64,000 bases of DNA from NCBI GenBank assembly GCA_936450465.1, contig OW388289.1:70058420-70122419 (forward strand), written 5' to 3'. The notes under the pieces are model-generated. The model searched no databases. It worked only from the letters and a program-made list of their open reading frames with translations, and had not been told where the DNA came from. The position numbers were made by a program, and so were the translations under genes. The stretch is from Gibbula magus. Lineage: Eukaryota > Mollusca > Gastropoda > Trochida > Trochidae. Below, piece after piece: positions 1 to 11,489 of this stretch (the stretch's first letter is position 1; each line of letters opens with the position of its first letter).

Positions 1-223
1 TGCAGTTTGTAGTAGTGCAGTATTGTTTTAGCGACCAGCGAACTAAATATTTTATATTCTAAATGTAAATTAGTGTGTAAATTTACAATGGTTGTAACGT
101 GCCATGTGCTCACGACTTCTCTGCTCACCGACTATCCAACGTGTCTTACGAATGATGTATTATGATCTCTGTAATGGCCAAAGTTAATCTTTGTTTTTGT
201 ATTTTTTTAAGTAAATTTTGTTT
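1..223. other. Left flank of duplication copy A, no feature
   Basis: AT-rich sequence with no recognisable coding region or repeat. It differs from the sequence left of copy B, which is LINE-derived, so it marks where the duplication homology starts. Confidence 0.5.
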
Positions 224-2167
224 TTAGCTTTCTTTAAGTAATTTGTTTTCTAAAATATTTTATTTTCAAAATGTATAATTAAAAAAAAATGTCCTTTCCA
301 CACCGGTGTTTGAAGTGGTATCACAATTTTTTGTCTACTCAGTTTTTTCAAGTTAATATCAAAGGGCGGATAACTCTAATTGTTTTACTTTCCTGACCAT
401 GCTTGACGCATTATGGGATCAACACTCCATGTTTTGAGACCTAATGCCCAAAAAATAAAATAAAGGTGAGAATTAGTTTTAGTATTTCAAATTGTTTTGT
501 AAATGTTTTCCATCTTGAATTTGCCTTACATAAAGTAAATTTTGGAACTTAAAATTGTTATTCTCACAAATTCATTGCTTTCTAGTAGGTTTAATTTCTA
601 CTGCTTTATTTTGATGTTTTAAGAGTAATTAAACTCAAACTCATGTTTTTGCTTTGTTTCAGTTAATATGTTTGCCTGTGTTAGGACGTAGAAGGAAAAA
701 CTATGAGCTTTAATGGAATTTATTTAGAGACTGAACTTTCAACTGTTAATGGAATGAGGCTGATATAGGCTATTCAAAAGTGAAAAGGAGAATGGAATGT
801 TGCTGCTTCATAGCCATGAATGAGAATAATGTAGGAAAATCCTAGTGTTACATGAACTTGAGAATTACTTGCGGGTGGAGCCTTGACGTCACTATAAACT
901 TATGTAAGAATAAAGGGAGAACCAGGGAATAAACGAATGATATCAAAAGGACGTTTTATTTCATCGAAACAATCTGGTATATCTGACGTAGATAATAAAA
1001 CATCTCAAATATACAATTTATTTTTTGGAATGTGTGAGCCAAGGTTCCAACCGGTAAACCGTGTATCGACAACTAGTAACTTTTATCTAATAGGCTGTGT
1101 GTCAATAAAAACCCTGCGCGGTCTTTGAATGTCTTTATTTCACAACTAATATGCACTTGGCACCTAGTACAGTGACTACTAGTAGTAGAAGATAATGTGT
1201 CAGGAAAAGAGTTAGTGATTTTAGATAGAACAATCATATATCAGTGTTGAAACGAAAGATACCTTAAGGAACGGTTCACTGTCTTTGCATAACGGCTTTT
1301 ACATTCATTTGGTATGATGGTGTCCAAATCCAACTTCCATTATAATGGACAATGAAAGTCAATATTTGTTGCTGTAATGTGGTTTAGTCATTCTTTCAAT
1401 TGAAGTGATAACTGGGTTTTTAACAAAAGTTTCATTAAAGCAGTATGCATCTTCACCTTTAAAAAATCATTAAACTGTCAATTTCAATAAACTAGTCTAG
1501 TGAACAAAATATGGTCATTGCGATTTTGCCGTATCTAAAGCGAGAAGAAGTGTTTAATACACAGGTGAACTCAAATATTCTCAAATGTATTCACAGATCA
1601 TGTGGGTGTAGGTTTTTTCTCAAGTATCGTTACAAAAAGGGACTGGAAGTTTAATGTTTCCCTAGCTTCCTATCCTTCATGATTAACTATGTTTTGGTGT
1701 TTGCATAACAACTTGGCATAAAGAAAAGGTTGTTTACAATAAATAAATTATAAAGTGTGTAGTGTAGTTTCTCTCCGAGGATAATATTTATTTTTGGAAA
1801 AAGATTAGTTCCATAACATTTCCCTCATATTTTCATAAATGTTGAATATGGTGGATTTTATTGTCAACGAATGAGTCGCTAAATAAACAATTGTTATGCC
1901 TGGGGTAATAAAACCATTCAATTTATCCTAACAATGCCAGAGCACCACATTTCAGTTTAGGATGTTTGAGATTCAGAAACAAATTTAGTCGTTAAATAAT
2001 TAAAGCTACAGAAAACAGTTGGAAATCATTTTAACCAAAAACATTATCATAGAACCGTGATATTGAGTTTAGAAGAGAAACATTACACATTTCTGTATTG
2101 GGTCAATTGTTTAAGAAAATAATGAATAAACCTCATCCAAAACATAACTGATGTCATTGTTGATAAA

Positions 2168-2415
2168 TGTGTATGTGGTGAGGTGAGGTGATTTGGGGTT
2201 TAATGCCACGTTCGAGTTTCTTTAACTTATATCACAGCTTCTAGTATTCAACGCCCATGTGTCTATGCATTGCGGTGAAACCTGCGAGCATCGGCTTGAA
2301 CTAGCGAACCATGGGTGGTACTGATTGGAATTCAGTGTAGCATTGCATCCACACCTGACTGCGTGTAGAACAGGTCCCTACTGCAACCAATGTTACCGTG
2401 CCTCTGGCGGGGATA
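2168..2415. repeat. Degenerate dispersed repeat of mollusc SINE-like type
   Basis: It starts with GGTGAGGTGATTTGGGGTTTAATGCCAC-like sequence (shown here only in outline) and contains TATCACAGC, a string ending in CGAACCATGGGTGGT, and a closing GGCGGGGATAA. This arrangement resembles short interspersed repeats common in molluscs that carry a TTTAACGCC...ATATCAC core. The family assignment is from memory of the motif and is tentative. The homologous segment in copy B carries about 20 extra bases (GGAAGGGAGAAAGCCCA). Confidence 0.4.
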
Positions 2416-2499
2416 AATGTGTATAAATTATCAAAGTAGACAATATGATTTTGGCTCACTCTATGACCTATTTAGCTCATCAGGCCTGTCCGTCTGTAA

Positions 2500-3262
2500 A
2501 CTTTTCGCTTTTTCGAATTCTTCTCCAGAACCAATAACTCTAGAGTACTGACATTTTACCCCAAATAGGGTCACATGGGTCACAACCTTAAAACCTATTT
2601 TCATCATCTTCTCCAGTTCCAAAAGGTCTAGAGAGCTGAAACGTTGTGTACAGACTCCTTGGCCAATGGGAATTCTAAACTGTAAAATTGATGACACTGA
2701 GACCCCAAATAAGGTTACAAGGTTCATGACTTTAAAAACCTATTTTCATCTTCTTCTCCAGTTTCAAAGGGCTAGAGAGCTTAAAAGTTGTGTGCAGACT
2801 CTTTGGTCAATGGGGATTGTAAATTGTATATTTCGTGACCCCATGACTTCAAATAAGGTCACAGGGGTCAAGACCTTAAAAATCTATGTTCATCTTTTTC
2901 TCCAGTTCCAAAAGGTCTAAAGTGCTGAAAAATTGTGTGCAGACTCCGTGGCCAATGAGGATTCTAAATGGTAGATTTCGTGATCCTGTGATCCCAAATA
3001 GGGTCGCAGGGGTCACGACCTTATAAATCTATTTTAATCTTCTTCTCCAGTTCCAAAAGGTCTAGAGGGGTGAAATGTCATGTGCAGACTCCTTGGCCAA
3101 TGGGGATTCTAAATTGTAGATTTTGTGATCCTGTGACCCCCAATAGGGTCACAGGGTTCACGACCTGAACACCTCCTTTTACCTTCTTCTCCAGAACCAA
3201 AAGCTCTAGCAAGCTGAAATGTTGTGTACAGACTCCTTTGCCAAAGGAGTTTATCAATTGTA
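2500..3262 (+). repeat. 144-145 bp tandem array, six units (copy A)
   Basis: The anchor TTCTCCAG recurs with TCCAG at 2524, 2612, 2757, 2901, 3046 and 3190. The last four intervals are 145, 144, 145 and 144 bases; the first is 88 and represents a partial unit. Each unit carries 'CTTCTCCAGTTCCAAAAGG', 'GTGTGCAGACTCC.TGGCCAATGGGGATT' and 'AAATAGGGTCACAGGGGTCA' style segments. Short open frames in the array are repeat-derived and should not be read as genes. Copy B of the duplication has one unit fewer. Confidence 0.9.
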
Positions 3263-3772
3263 GATTTGGTAAATGTATTACTTGAAATAACTTAGATAGT
3301 AAACCTTAGATAATAAATTAATGAAATACTGATGAGCTACAGAGACATGGCTCTATTTGTTACAGTTTTCCCTTCCATTTTTCTATGATCCGAAATAGGA
3401 CAATTGACCTGATCCATGAAACTATGGCGATAACATAATTATCAGTACATTCACAAGTCTGTAATTTTAGCACAAAAGGCTTAACTTATGTGATGTTAAA
3501 AAAACAAATCAAAATCCTGAGAACATAACTTTTTATGATATTTAAATTCAAAGAAGGGTTGTGTTTCTTTTGGCGTTTAGTGTATATTAGAAATAAGCAA
3601 CTAGTATATTTGAGGAAATTAAACATCACAACCACATTTTAACTTTGTGGACTCATTTCCGAAACTTAATGCCGTCTGTTGTAGTTGAAATGAGTTTGGT
3701 GTTTCATTTGGTTGCTTAATGGTTTACCGGATTTATATCCGTTACATTCGTCTATTTCATTCAGATATCAAT

Positions 3773-3880
3773 CTTGAAAATACTTTCGTTTCGTCTTACG
3801 CAAGGCACATGATGACTTTCCAAGCTCTTGTAAATACTTTCGTTTCGTCTTATGCAAGGCACAGGATGACTTTCCAAGCT
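3773..3880. repeat. 54 bp tandem pair (copy A)
   Basis: Two consecutive 54-base units start with CTTGAAAATACTTTCG (3773) and CTTGTAAATACTTTCG (3827). The unit is exactly 18 codons long and stop-free on the minus strand, which creates an apparent repeated peptide (…ESHPVPCVRRNESIYK). The flanking sequence shows no gene. The pair is also present in copy B at 59748-59855. Confidence 0.85.
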
Positions 3881-5224
3881 CAATTTAAGAGTAGGTAACA
3901 ACCCTCTTACAACACATGAATAATTACTAGTATAGCGGAGAATGAAAAAAAACAAAAGCGAGTCTATATCTGCACCGGAGTGACAACTCTGATGGTCTGT
4001 CAACCATCAGACAGTTCTGGTCAATTTCAGGTCACAGAGTCCATGCCCAACAGAAATGTCCTGAACGAAAAATGGATTATCTGATCCCAGAAAATGATTG
4101 TTTCGATACAATACCTGTCATCCAGTGGATTTTTATTCGTCAACATGATAAATGAGACTTGAGTAAATTTAACTAAGATTCTTATTCAACTAGTGAGCTT
4201 TATTCCCCAAAATAACTTTTCACCTAGCGAACAGCTCGTTTAATTGTACATGTAAATATAATCGAGGACTAAGAGAAGATACAAACTTGTAAACTAGCAG
4301 AGAAAATAAGTACATAATTGAGTACATATTAACAACTTTTTTGAAATGTAAACCAGAAACAAATAATTTCTATCCTTCGCCTTCTTTTTTTTGCAAACAT
4401 TTTTACATAAAAGTGCATACATACAGATGATTTGCGGGGGATAATAATGTGAGAAATGCACAAACTATACTTCACATTTTGCAAGTTTGTACGGATTGTA
4501 TTATGATTGGCTCGCTCCTTATTCCTTAATTGCATTTCCTTTTAAATACAAAATACCTTCTGAATCAATAATATTTAATTGAAAACAGCTTTCACTTGCA
4601 CATCTAGAGGGCACTGAAACTACTTTGAAGTTTGCCTTCGTTATGCGCCTGGTTGCTGAAGGCATTATTTGATTATACTTTAGCATTCTTCAATTCATTG
4701 GCGGATATTAAACATGTTACCTTGAAAGAGTGTAACCATAGCGATAATTGGAAATATGCACGTGGTATCGAAGCCCAGCAGCAATTCTTAAATGTGACGT
4801 ATTTTCTGTGGAAACATGTAGAACCTGTGATATCAATAGAATGGTCCATTCACATGAATTCGGTTAAGCATTATGATCTTAGAGATTCTGAGGACAATTT
4901 GAATTGATCGAATGAGCACAAGCTGCAGAATAAGGCTATCAATCAGCTGACAAGGCATCTAAAAAAATAATGCTTTATTTACTAAGTATGATTTCCTTTT
5001 GAGCAATACTTCAGACTCCTTTATAGTCGCCCATAGTTTCCTATGCTCTTAATCCCGTCTCAAATTTAAATGTTAGTTACATCGTTTTTGCAATACTGGT
5101 TACAAAATGACCGTTATAAACATAATATACAATGTCGTCATTATTTAATTTGTTGCTTACAGCGACCTTATCAATCTTAATCCACGTCTCGTGAGGCATA
5201 TTGATCAGACTTACACCATATTAA

Positions 5225-5595
5225 AGGCACTGTAGCTTGTTTTTCATACTGAAATAAAATGTTCACATTCGAATGGCCGCTCGAAGTGGGTTCAAGTCAA
5301 AGTAGAATTTTTGATACGATACCATTATAGAATGGTCAATCATCTTGCTGTCTGAACTCTGAAATGCACATAAGACCTACATATCTAACTCTCACAGTGA
5401 GGAGTTGTTCACCACTGTTGCTTTATATTTTGCACCATTTTCTTTCAATACGAATAACTGGTTTCTATGAATACGGCTAAACTGGTCTTATAATGAGATG
5501 TTTTACCCTCTTCATAACAATATATTGTTTAAACTTAAATAATAAATAGCACATTTGAGAAATACACAATACGCAAACAACGTGCTACAGCGCCT
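5225..5595. mobile_element. TTAA-type MITE with AGGCRCTGTAGC inverted termini (copy A)
   Basis: The left end TTAA+AGGCACTGTAGCTTGTTTTT mirrors the right end GCTACAGCGCCT, which is followed after two bases by TTTAA. No coding capacity is seen in about 370 bases. Internal text (ATAATGAGATGTTTTACCCTC, then CACATTTGAGAAAT) also appears in the better preserved member at 49514-49835, so the two are one family. TTAA next to the inverted termini suggests mobilisation by a piggyBac-type transposase, but this is inferred from target-site form only. Confidence 0.7.
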
Positions 5596-5940
5596 CTTTA
5601 AATCAAATTATTGACAAAACCACGTAACGTACAAAATCGTCATGTTTACTCTTTTGTCAACCGAAATAAGTTGTAAATTTCAGCGCTAGAGAAGGAATCA
5701 TTACAAAGTAGGGAAGAAAGAACGCAAAAAAGCCTGCAAGGTGTCGCGGCTAAATTCATTTCAATTCAATTCATGAGGATTTACATTTTTATTTTACATG
5801 TTTCTGCACATGATTAAAGAAACTGAATTTATCTCCAGTTCAACCGATACCCCATGTTAAAATAAAATTTTAAAGGGACTATAACACAAAAGCGAGAAGA
5901 GAAAGAGGAAAAAATACTTATTCCGAATATTTGTTTAAAT

Positions 5941-6158
5941 ATAATACTTTTAATTTAAACATATTTTATTCAGTCAAGAAAGGGATTGGGCACAAGTTAT
6001 CCAACTTATAAAAGCCCTTTCCAGGTAATTACAACTTTGATATCACAACAATGCACACAAAAGATGGACAGGTGGTAAGGATATTTACAAGAGTAAGTTA
6101 GACAAAGCGTTTAGTTTGAGAGATATAAATATGTACAATTTTGAAAACATATAATACT
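5941..6158 (-). mobile_element. Short retroposon with 8-bp target-site duplication (only in copy A)
   Basis: About 202 bases lie between two perfect ATAATACT octamers (5941-5948 and 6151-6158). The homologous place in copy B (62106-62113) holds a single ATTATACT, so the empty site is visible. Read on the minus strand, the insert ends in GCCCAATCCCTTTCTTGACTGAATAAAATATGTTTAAA. That tail matches the tails at 13030-13140 and 16215-16325 (…CCAATCC…TGAAATAAATATGTTTAAA). There are no inverted termini, so a SINE or 5'-truncated LINE tail is more likely than a DNA transposon. It must have inserted after the duplication, or have been precisely lost from copy B, which is less likely. Confidence 0.85.
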
Positions 6159-7884
6159 AATCATGATAATAGCAGTAGGTCGTCCTGACTTCTGCATGAA
6201 GACATCATGATCCAATGGAATGGCAATGGAAATGAAGTTAGCCAGGAAGTGGAACAATTAAGCTCAAACACCAGCGTTGACCCGATTGTTATTGATTAGA
6301 TTTACTCTGAAATGATCACATACAACTGTGCCACATCTGAGTGAAAGCTCACTAACGAATTCACTGGTGTCAGCTAATGTCATTGTCAGATAAGGACTAA
6401 TGTTGGACTCTGACTAATTACTACAATAGATCTTAGATTATTGACGAAAACCTATTCTGCTTTTTGTTTAAGGTTATATGTATCTCAGATCACAGAGGTC
6501 TTAGCACTTATTTGATCACATCCTCGGTCATGTGACTATTGACCAGACTTGATACCTGAGTGAGCCCTATTGCATGTCATGATTTCGGATATGCTAGTCA
6601 TTTAATTGGCTGAAAATATCAGTAAGTAGCAAAACAGTTAGTTGTCAGTCGGTTTTCATTCGTTTGCAGGATCGCAGGTCCATTTGACAGAGCAGTCTAA
6701 TTAGATAATCTATCTGGCTATCTTCAAATATCTTTCCTAATCAAACATAACAGGGTAAGTGTATGGAATATCAGAACATTAAACACCCGAGCTTTTGGTT
6801 TTAGGGCCAGAATCAATGACCGGTTCCAACTTTCCTAATGAAACGTTAGTATTTAAAATAACGAAGTTGCGATTTTAGGGGTAGAAAGCACATCAATGAT
6901 ACATGTCATCACGAACGATCTCTTTATGGACCGGAAAAAAGACGAAAATATTGACAGTTACCCTAAAAGTACTTCCCTCAGCAATTGTCTTTTAAAAATA
7001 ACAATCCGGATCAAAATGAATTGTGTACAATTTCCTGTGAACTTATCGAAGTTTCAGCGGAAATTAAATCAATATATCAAATGACAATTACACTACATAT
7101 TGCTAAGAGGAAACTGTTGAGATTGTCAATGTAAATTTTCTTTTGATATGTGATGTGTTCACATGGATGTATGATTCCTGAATTATTTACAGTCTGTTTT
7201 GTACTACTTCATTTCCTGTCCTAAATCAAACATCACTTATGATATAAAGTGTCTATTCCCTGAAGTGGCATATTGATTGATCATGGGGTGTGAGCTCTTT
7301 ACCAAAATAAAACACTTCTTTCTTGTCATTAAATGTGTGTATTTGGTTACAGTTTTCTATTCTGGAGGAAATAAAGTCTTTAGTGGTTTTGTTGGGTGTT
7401 GTTGCGTTACCTCGTATACTGTTTCTGTTCTCACAAGAAATTAACCCTGATATATATTTATGTCATTCCTGAAGAGATGTTACAATTGCTTACATGCATC
7501 GCAAGTGTTGTATAACAAGCGATTTGAATTGCCACATTTCCATAACAGAAACTAAATGCTGATGTGTTAACTTATTTTATTTATTCCAATAACAGGTTTT
7601 GATTTATTGGACATCACACGAGCTTCCCCGTTCCTATAATCTTTATAAGAGAAACATTATCCGAAGCTTTTGTGAGTTTGTTGTCTTATTAATTACGAAG
7701 AGGTATTTCATACATGTTCATGTTATACATGTTATGACCAAACCATATCATATCCATGTACATATGCATGTCTACACGTATACATGAATACGGTCTTTGT
7801 TATCATTATGCTGCCTTACCCAGTGATTGTGAAAGGAGCTTGTTCAATTAGACAGTCCAATACTCGGGTCAACCTGTCCATTTA
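6159..7884. other. Rest of duplication copy A, unidentified non-coding
   Basis: No gene or repeat family is recognised. The segment 7590-7790 is unusually well conserved with copy B (3 differences over about 180 bases against ~5% elsewhere) and is preceded by a splice-acceptor-like AACAG. However, all three differences change the potential peptide, so coding constraint is not supported. Confidence 0.4.
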
Positions 7885-7914
7885 TAGTCAGGCAGAATGG
7901 TGAAATGAGTGTGC

Positions 7915-8560
7915 ACTTTGGGTGAAAAGTACCAAACTTTGCACAAAGATAACTTATGGTATTTCGATTAAATTTGGTCTGAGGGCCAAGTCAATTTCGA
8001 TCCAAGATGGCCGCCAAATTCAAAATGGCCGCCACTGCTTTTTTCTGCATATTTAAATTATCCATTCATGCTATTTTATTGTTATTTATGCTAGCTTAGA
8101 ACCCCAGAAATACACGGATTGATACTGTATTGATAAATCCCTTGTTGACAATGGTACAAATGATCCCGAAGCAAAAACAACCAAAATGGCGGCCAATTTA
8201 GTGACCTAAGTTGATTTATTTTTTTGTAAGTTTCTGCGTGTTCATATCATTCAATTTCATTGTGAATCTGGCTTGTTTAGACTAGAAATATTGTGAGTTG
8301 CAATTTATTGGTAATTCCGTTATTGACAATAGCAAAACATAATCCAAAATGGCGGCCAATTTGTTGCTGAATGGTATACTTCGTTAATCTAGAATTGAAT
8401 TGTTTTCTTTAATCATGTTATGGTTTAGTTGCTATTGTTAGCTTATGGTCTTCATATAATTCTAGTCCAAGGGGTCAAATTAATTTCCTTCCAAGATGGC
8501 CGCATATTAAAAATGGCCGCCACTGCCAACCATGTCTCTTTTGGCAAGTTCATGCATATT
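7915..8560. repeat. Dispersed repeat with AAATGGCCGCC / AAAATGGCGGCC motifs
   Basis: The block 7960-8075 (GGCCAAGTCAATTTCGATCC, AAGATGGCCGCC, AAAATGGCCGCCACTGC, CATATT) recurs at 8462-8570 in the same orientation with the same motif order, a spacing of about 500 bases. AAAATGGCGGCCAATTT, the reverse motif, appears twice in between (8182 and 8345). This looks like a two-unit tandem array of a larger repeat. The 119-codon open frame at 8429-8788 starts inside it and is not supported as a gene. Confidence 0.65.
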
Positions 8561-8892
8561 CAAATGAACCAACAACGCGTTTTATTGTTATTCATGCTTA
8601 TTCTAAAGATAATGGTCTGTTCTATATTTTGCAAGGGATTGGTTGACTTTTGCAAGGGAATTTCTTGTTACTATTCATTAAGGTTGGTTATCTTAGTGTC
8701 AACAAATTCCTTCAATATAAGAACACATTCAATTAAACTGTATTCATTTAACTCAATGAAAGAAACTGCAAAATGCCGATTTCATTAAGTAATAAACATG
8801 ATGTTCACCAAATCTTTTCCACCGACAATAGCCAAGATATACAACTAGGTCAATCAGGCATAACATAATGCACTAGGTTCGAGTCGCATACT
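8561..8892. other. No feature seen
   Basis: AT-rich spacer between the AAATGGCCGCC repeat and the tail of the LINE fragment. No coding or repeat structure is recognised. Confidence 0.4.
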
Positions 8893-10041
8893 GAATTAAT
8901 GGTTTATTCTCATGAAGTTCACAAAAGTGACATAGAGAAATAATTACAATGTACAATATTATTATGGGAGCATACGTAAACAATTTTGTACATAGTTACA
9001 CACTTTCCACAGTAGTGCATTATGCTTACAGGACATAAGAGATATGAATTTATCTATAAAGAAGTATTACAATAATAAAGTGGTAATACTGACCTTCTTA
9101 TATATTATCAAAATATGGACATAACAACAGGAGATGAGCCTCATCACCGAGAGCACTATTACAAAATGTACACAATCTATTTTCTTTGTTAACATTATAC
9201 CATCTTCCAATTTCAATAGGAAGTCTATGATCACAAGATCTAATTCTAGTAAACCAAATACGAACATTTAATGGAAATTGTAATAGGTATGTTTCTAGAT
9301 TTAGGGATTGTTTAAACATATTATAGTAGTAGCCTTTAGAAGATTTAGATTTACAATCGTTCCAGCGTTGAAAAAACTGGTTACATAATATAGATTTAAC
9401 GGTACCTTTAAGCTACAATCTGTTTGTACAGTACCTTCCAGGGTAGTTTTAACAACTTTGATAAGAGGTAAAGATATATTTGGGTCACAAGCAGACATTG
9501 ATAACATAAGTCTATATACAATACTGGACAATGTGTGAGTAGATGAGATAAGCTTGCACCAATATGATATGATTCGAACATTAACAAGAACATCTAACGG
9601 GAATCTTCCCAATTCACCATATACCATATAATCTGGGGTTGACTGTTTTACTTTTAAAATATATTTACAAAATTTCAAGTGTACTCTTTCAAGAATGACA
9701 CATTTTTCGAAACCCCATACTTCGGAGCCATACAACAAAATTGGCTGTACAAGGTTGTCAAACAGTTTAAGCTGACAATCAATTGGTATATCGAACAATC
9801 TCATTTTTCTTAAAACAGCATACATAGCTCTAGAAGCTTCCTCAGCAATTCTCTTTTGAGCTTTACAAAATCTACCAGTGCGATTAAATAAAATACCATG
9901 TAAACAATATACATATTCAGAGACAATTTCAATACTTTGCTTTTGTAATGTGAAGTCCCTAGTAATTTTATTCGGCCTCTTTCCAAAAATTACTGTAAAC
10001 AGTGGTTGTAACAACAGACGGGCAATATATTCAAACAACAT
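8893..10041 (-). pseudogene. LINE retrotransposon 3' fragment: RT thumb region and C-terminal CCHC finger
   Basis: The product would be the C-terminal part of a non-LTR reverse transcriptase/endonuclease polyprotein. The minus frame 10041-9301 shows VIFGKRPNKI, then FNRTGRFCKAQKRIAEEASR and LFDNLVQPILLYGSEVWGFE. These are hallmarks of the segment just after the catalytic YADD box. A frameshift near 9310 moves the reading to 9319-9098, which holds RLPIEIGRWYNV and the finger CTFCNSALGDEAHLLLLC (C-x2-C…H-x4-C). The 3' untranslated part ends near 8893 with AATAAACCATTAATTCAG. The element is 5'-truncated just inside VIFGKRP, so the methionine at 10041 is probably not meaningful. Endonuclease and RT catalytic parts are absent, so it is dead. 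Confidence 0.85.
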
Positions 10042-10923
10042 TAATTGATTTCACTGCCTATAAGACTATAAGCGGCCTGTATTGTTCCATTTCTGTCACC
10101 TCTTGGCAAACTTGAAACACTGAACAAATGCATCATCTCATTTTTAACGTATCTAGAATATTGTCACTGGTATCACGACTCTCACTCCAAGATATCATCA
10201 CATCACCCCTGTTCAGACCTCAGCTCACTGCCAATACAAAGGAAGATACACACTCTGTACCTACAATCAGTGCAGGATAAAACAAATCTAAGCTATCTTT
10301 TAGAACTATGTTTGCTCTTTCGCCTACTAGATGAAGTACAAGTACCCAATGTAATGAGTTACCTCTCATTACCAGTCATCACCAGTGCTCCAACAGGAGC
10401 TTAATTAAGTGTCTAACATGAGGGCAAAAACATATATAATTAATAAAAAAAACAACAGAATCCCAAGAGTTGAAAAAAGCTTCTACAACGTCAGGGAAAT
10501 GTTTGCCTGCTTCTTTCATCTATCTCAAAAGATCACAACCAATAAAGGTATGAATTGTCAGAGACAATCTTCTATGATCCAAAGATCTTGGTAAAGGTAT
10601 TTGCTGGTATGAAGCTGTGATTGTTTCCAGTAGCATATGCTAGTCCGAGAGCAATGAGGCTGCTTTGACTGAACAAGGATACAGCCTATAGAACAATGCC
10701 TGCGTCCATAGTGAGCAGCAATATGCTTTGGTATCATTGATTATCACTGGATTGCATGAAGCAGAAACCTGCTATCAAATTCTTCACGAGTGCAAGATGT
10801 TTGGCAACGTATGCCTTTCTAGGATATATCAGCAATGTCAACGTACCTTTTAGAGATAAATATGATGACCATTGCACCTCAGTAATTGCTACTGATCAGT
10901 AAGAAAGGCAAAACCGTGGTATA
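10042..10923. other. No gene recognised
   Basis: Sequence is slightly less AT-rich than its surroundings but has stops in all frames over short distances. No domain or repeat family is recognised. Confidence 0.4.
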
Positions 10924-11157
10924 TTGGTGTTTGCATGCACTCCTGTGAGCATTCTTGTAAAACGTTATATAAATCAAGTTCATCAGACACAGTGTTTTAA
11001 GGAGAGCAATATACATGTACCAAACAGGACAGACCTGTTGAAATGTGGTTGTAGTAATTCAAACAGAGGATGTCATTGTGGATGCTCTTTTTCAAACTTT
11101 TGTCGAGGTACCATGTGTCCTCTCTGTAAATATAAGCGATATGATGACTTCAGCTGA
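10924..11157 (+). CDS. Possible relic of a cysteine-rich coding segment
   Basis: The 77-codon frame has a C-terminal cluster KCGCSNSNRGCHCGC followed by FCRGTMCPLCKYKRY, a C-x-C-x6-C-x-C-x-C…C-x4-C-x2-C spacing. Similar clusters of CxC pairs occur in metal-binding tails of several invertebrate proteins, including transposon-encoded ones, but I cannot name the family. There is no convincing start: the initial methionine is at 10924 and sequence upstream is not open. It could be a decayed exon or transposon piece, or chance. No neighbour clarifies a role. Confidence 0.2.
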   Translation: MVFACTPVSILVKRYINQVHQTQCFKESNIHVPNRTDLLKCGCSNSNRGCHCGCSFSNFCRGTMCPLCKYKRYDDFS

Positions 11158-11278
11158 TATGAAATGCATACTGCATGTATACAGAATAAAACCCTCAACG
11201 AATTATATACCACTCAAGGCTGACCCAGTTGTAAGTTGATTTAATTAATCAAGAATTGATCAGAATGTACACCAAAGT

Positions 11279-11489
11279 ACACTACTGTGCAGAATTAAGT
11301 ACCCCTTGTTCGCGAACATTTCGCGAACATTTCGCGAACATTTCGCGAACATTTCGCGAACATTTCGCGCACATTTCGCGAACATTTCGCGAACATTTCG
11401 CGCACATTTCGCGAACATTTCGCGAACATTTCGCGAACATTTCGCGAACATTTCGCGAACATTTCGCGCACATTTCGCGAACATTTCGC
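11279..11489 (+). repeat. 11-bp TTCGCGAA minisatellite with conserved flank (copy 1)
   Basis: About 16 units of ATTTCGCGAAC run from 11309 to 11489; some units have CGCGCAC instead of CGCGAAC. Each unit contains the 8-base palindrome TTCGCGAA and two CpGs. The 24 bases just before the array (11279-11302), including CTGTGCAGAATTAAGTAC, occur in reverse complement right after the second array at 24260-24283. The unit has no stop in any frame, so several 60-90 codon frames open on both strands; these are artefacts. Confidence 0.92.

Larger units (their letters stand above)
224..7884 (+). repeat. Segmental duplication, copy A (direct, ~7.6 kb)
   Basis: The sequence from TTAGCTTTCTTTAAG to CCTGTCCATTTA aligns colinearly and in the same orientation with 56344-63861. 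A hand comparison of 120 bases (1141-1260) gives 6 mismatches, about 95% identity. Differences include one tandem-array unit, one 200 bp insertion, and many indels of 6-90 bases where copy A is usually the shorter. No open frame is preserved in a way that suggests coding constraint. Apart from the sub-features listed separately (144 bp array, 54 bp pair, MITE, retroposon insertion), the copy is unidentified non-coding DNA. It could be an ordinary segmental duplication or two copies of a large unrecognised repeat; direct orientation and lack of terminal symmetry favour the former. Confidence 0.93.

Noticed and set aside
937..1128. 63-codon frame conserved in both duplication copies (57043-57234)
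   Set aside because: Nine nucleotide differences between copies, all changing the peptide and none silent, so there is no sign of coding constraint.
2461..2920. Open frames of 84-88 codons over the 144 bp array
   Set aside because: They follow the repeat unit and have no domain; the frames are not shared with copy B.
4632..4907. 91-codon frame in copy A
   Set aside because: The counterpart in copy B is interrupted by a stop (near 60890), there is no domain, and the start is not ATG.
7599..7787. 62-codon frame conserved in both duplication copies (63561-63749)
   Set aside because: Only three differences, but all change the peptide; there is no domain and no supported upstream exon.
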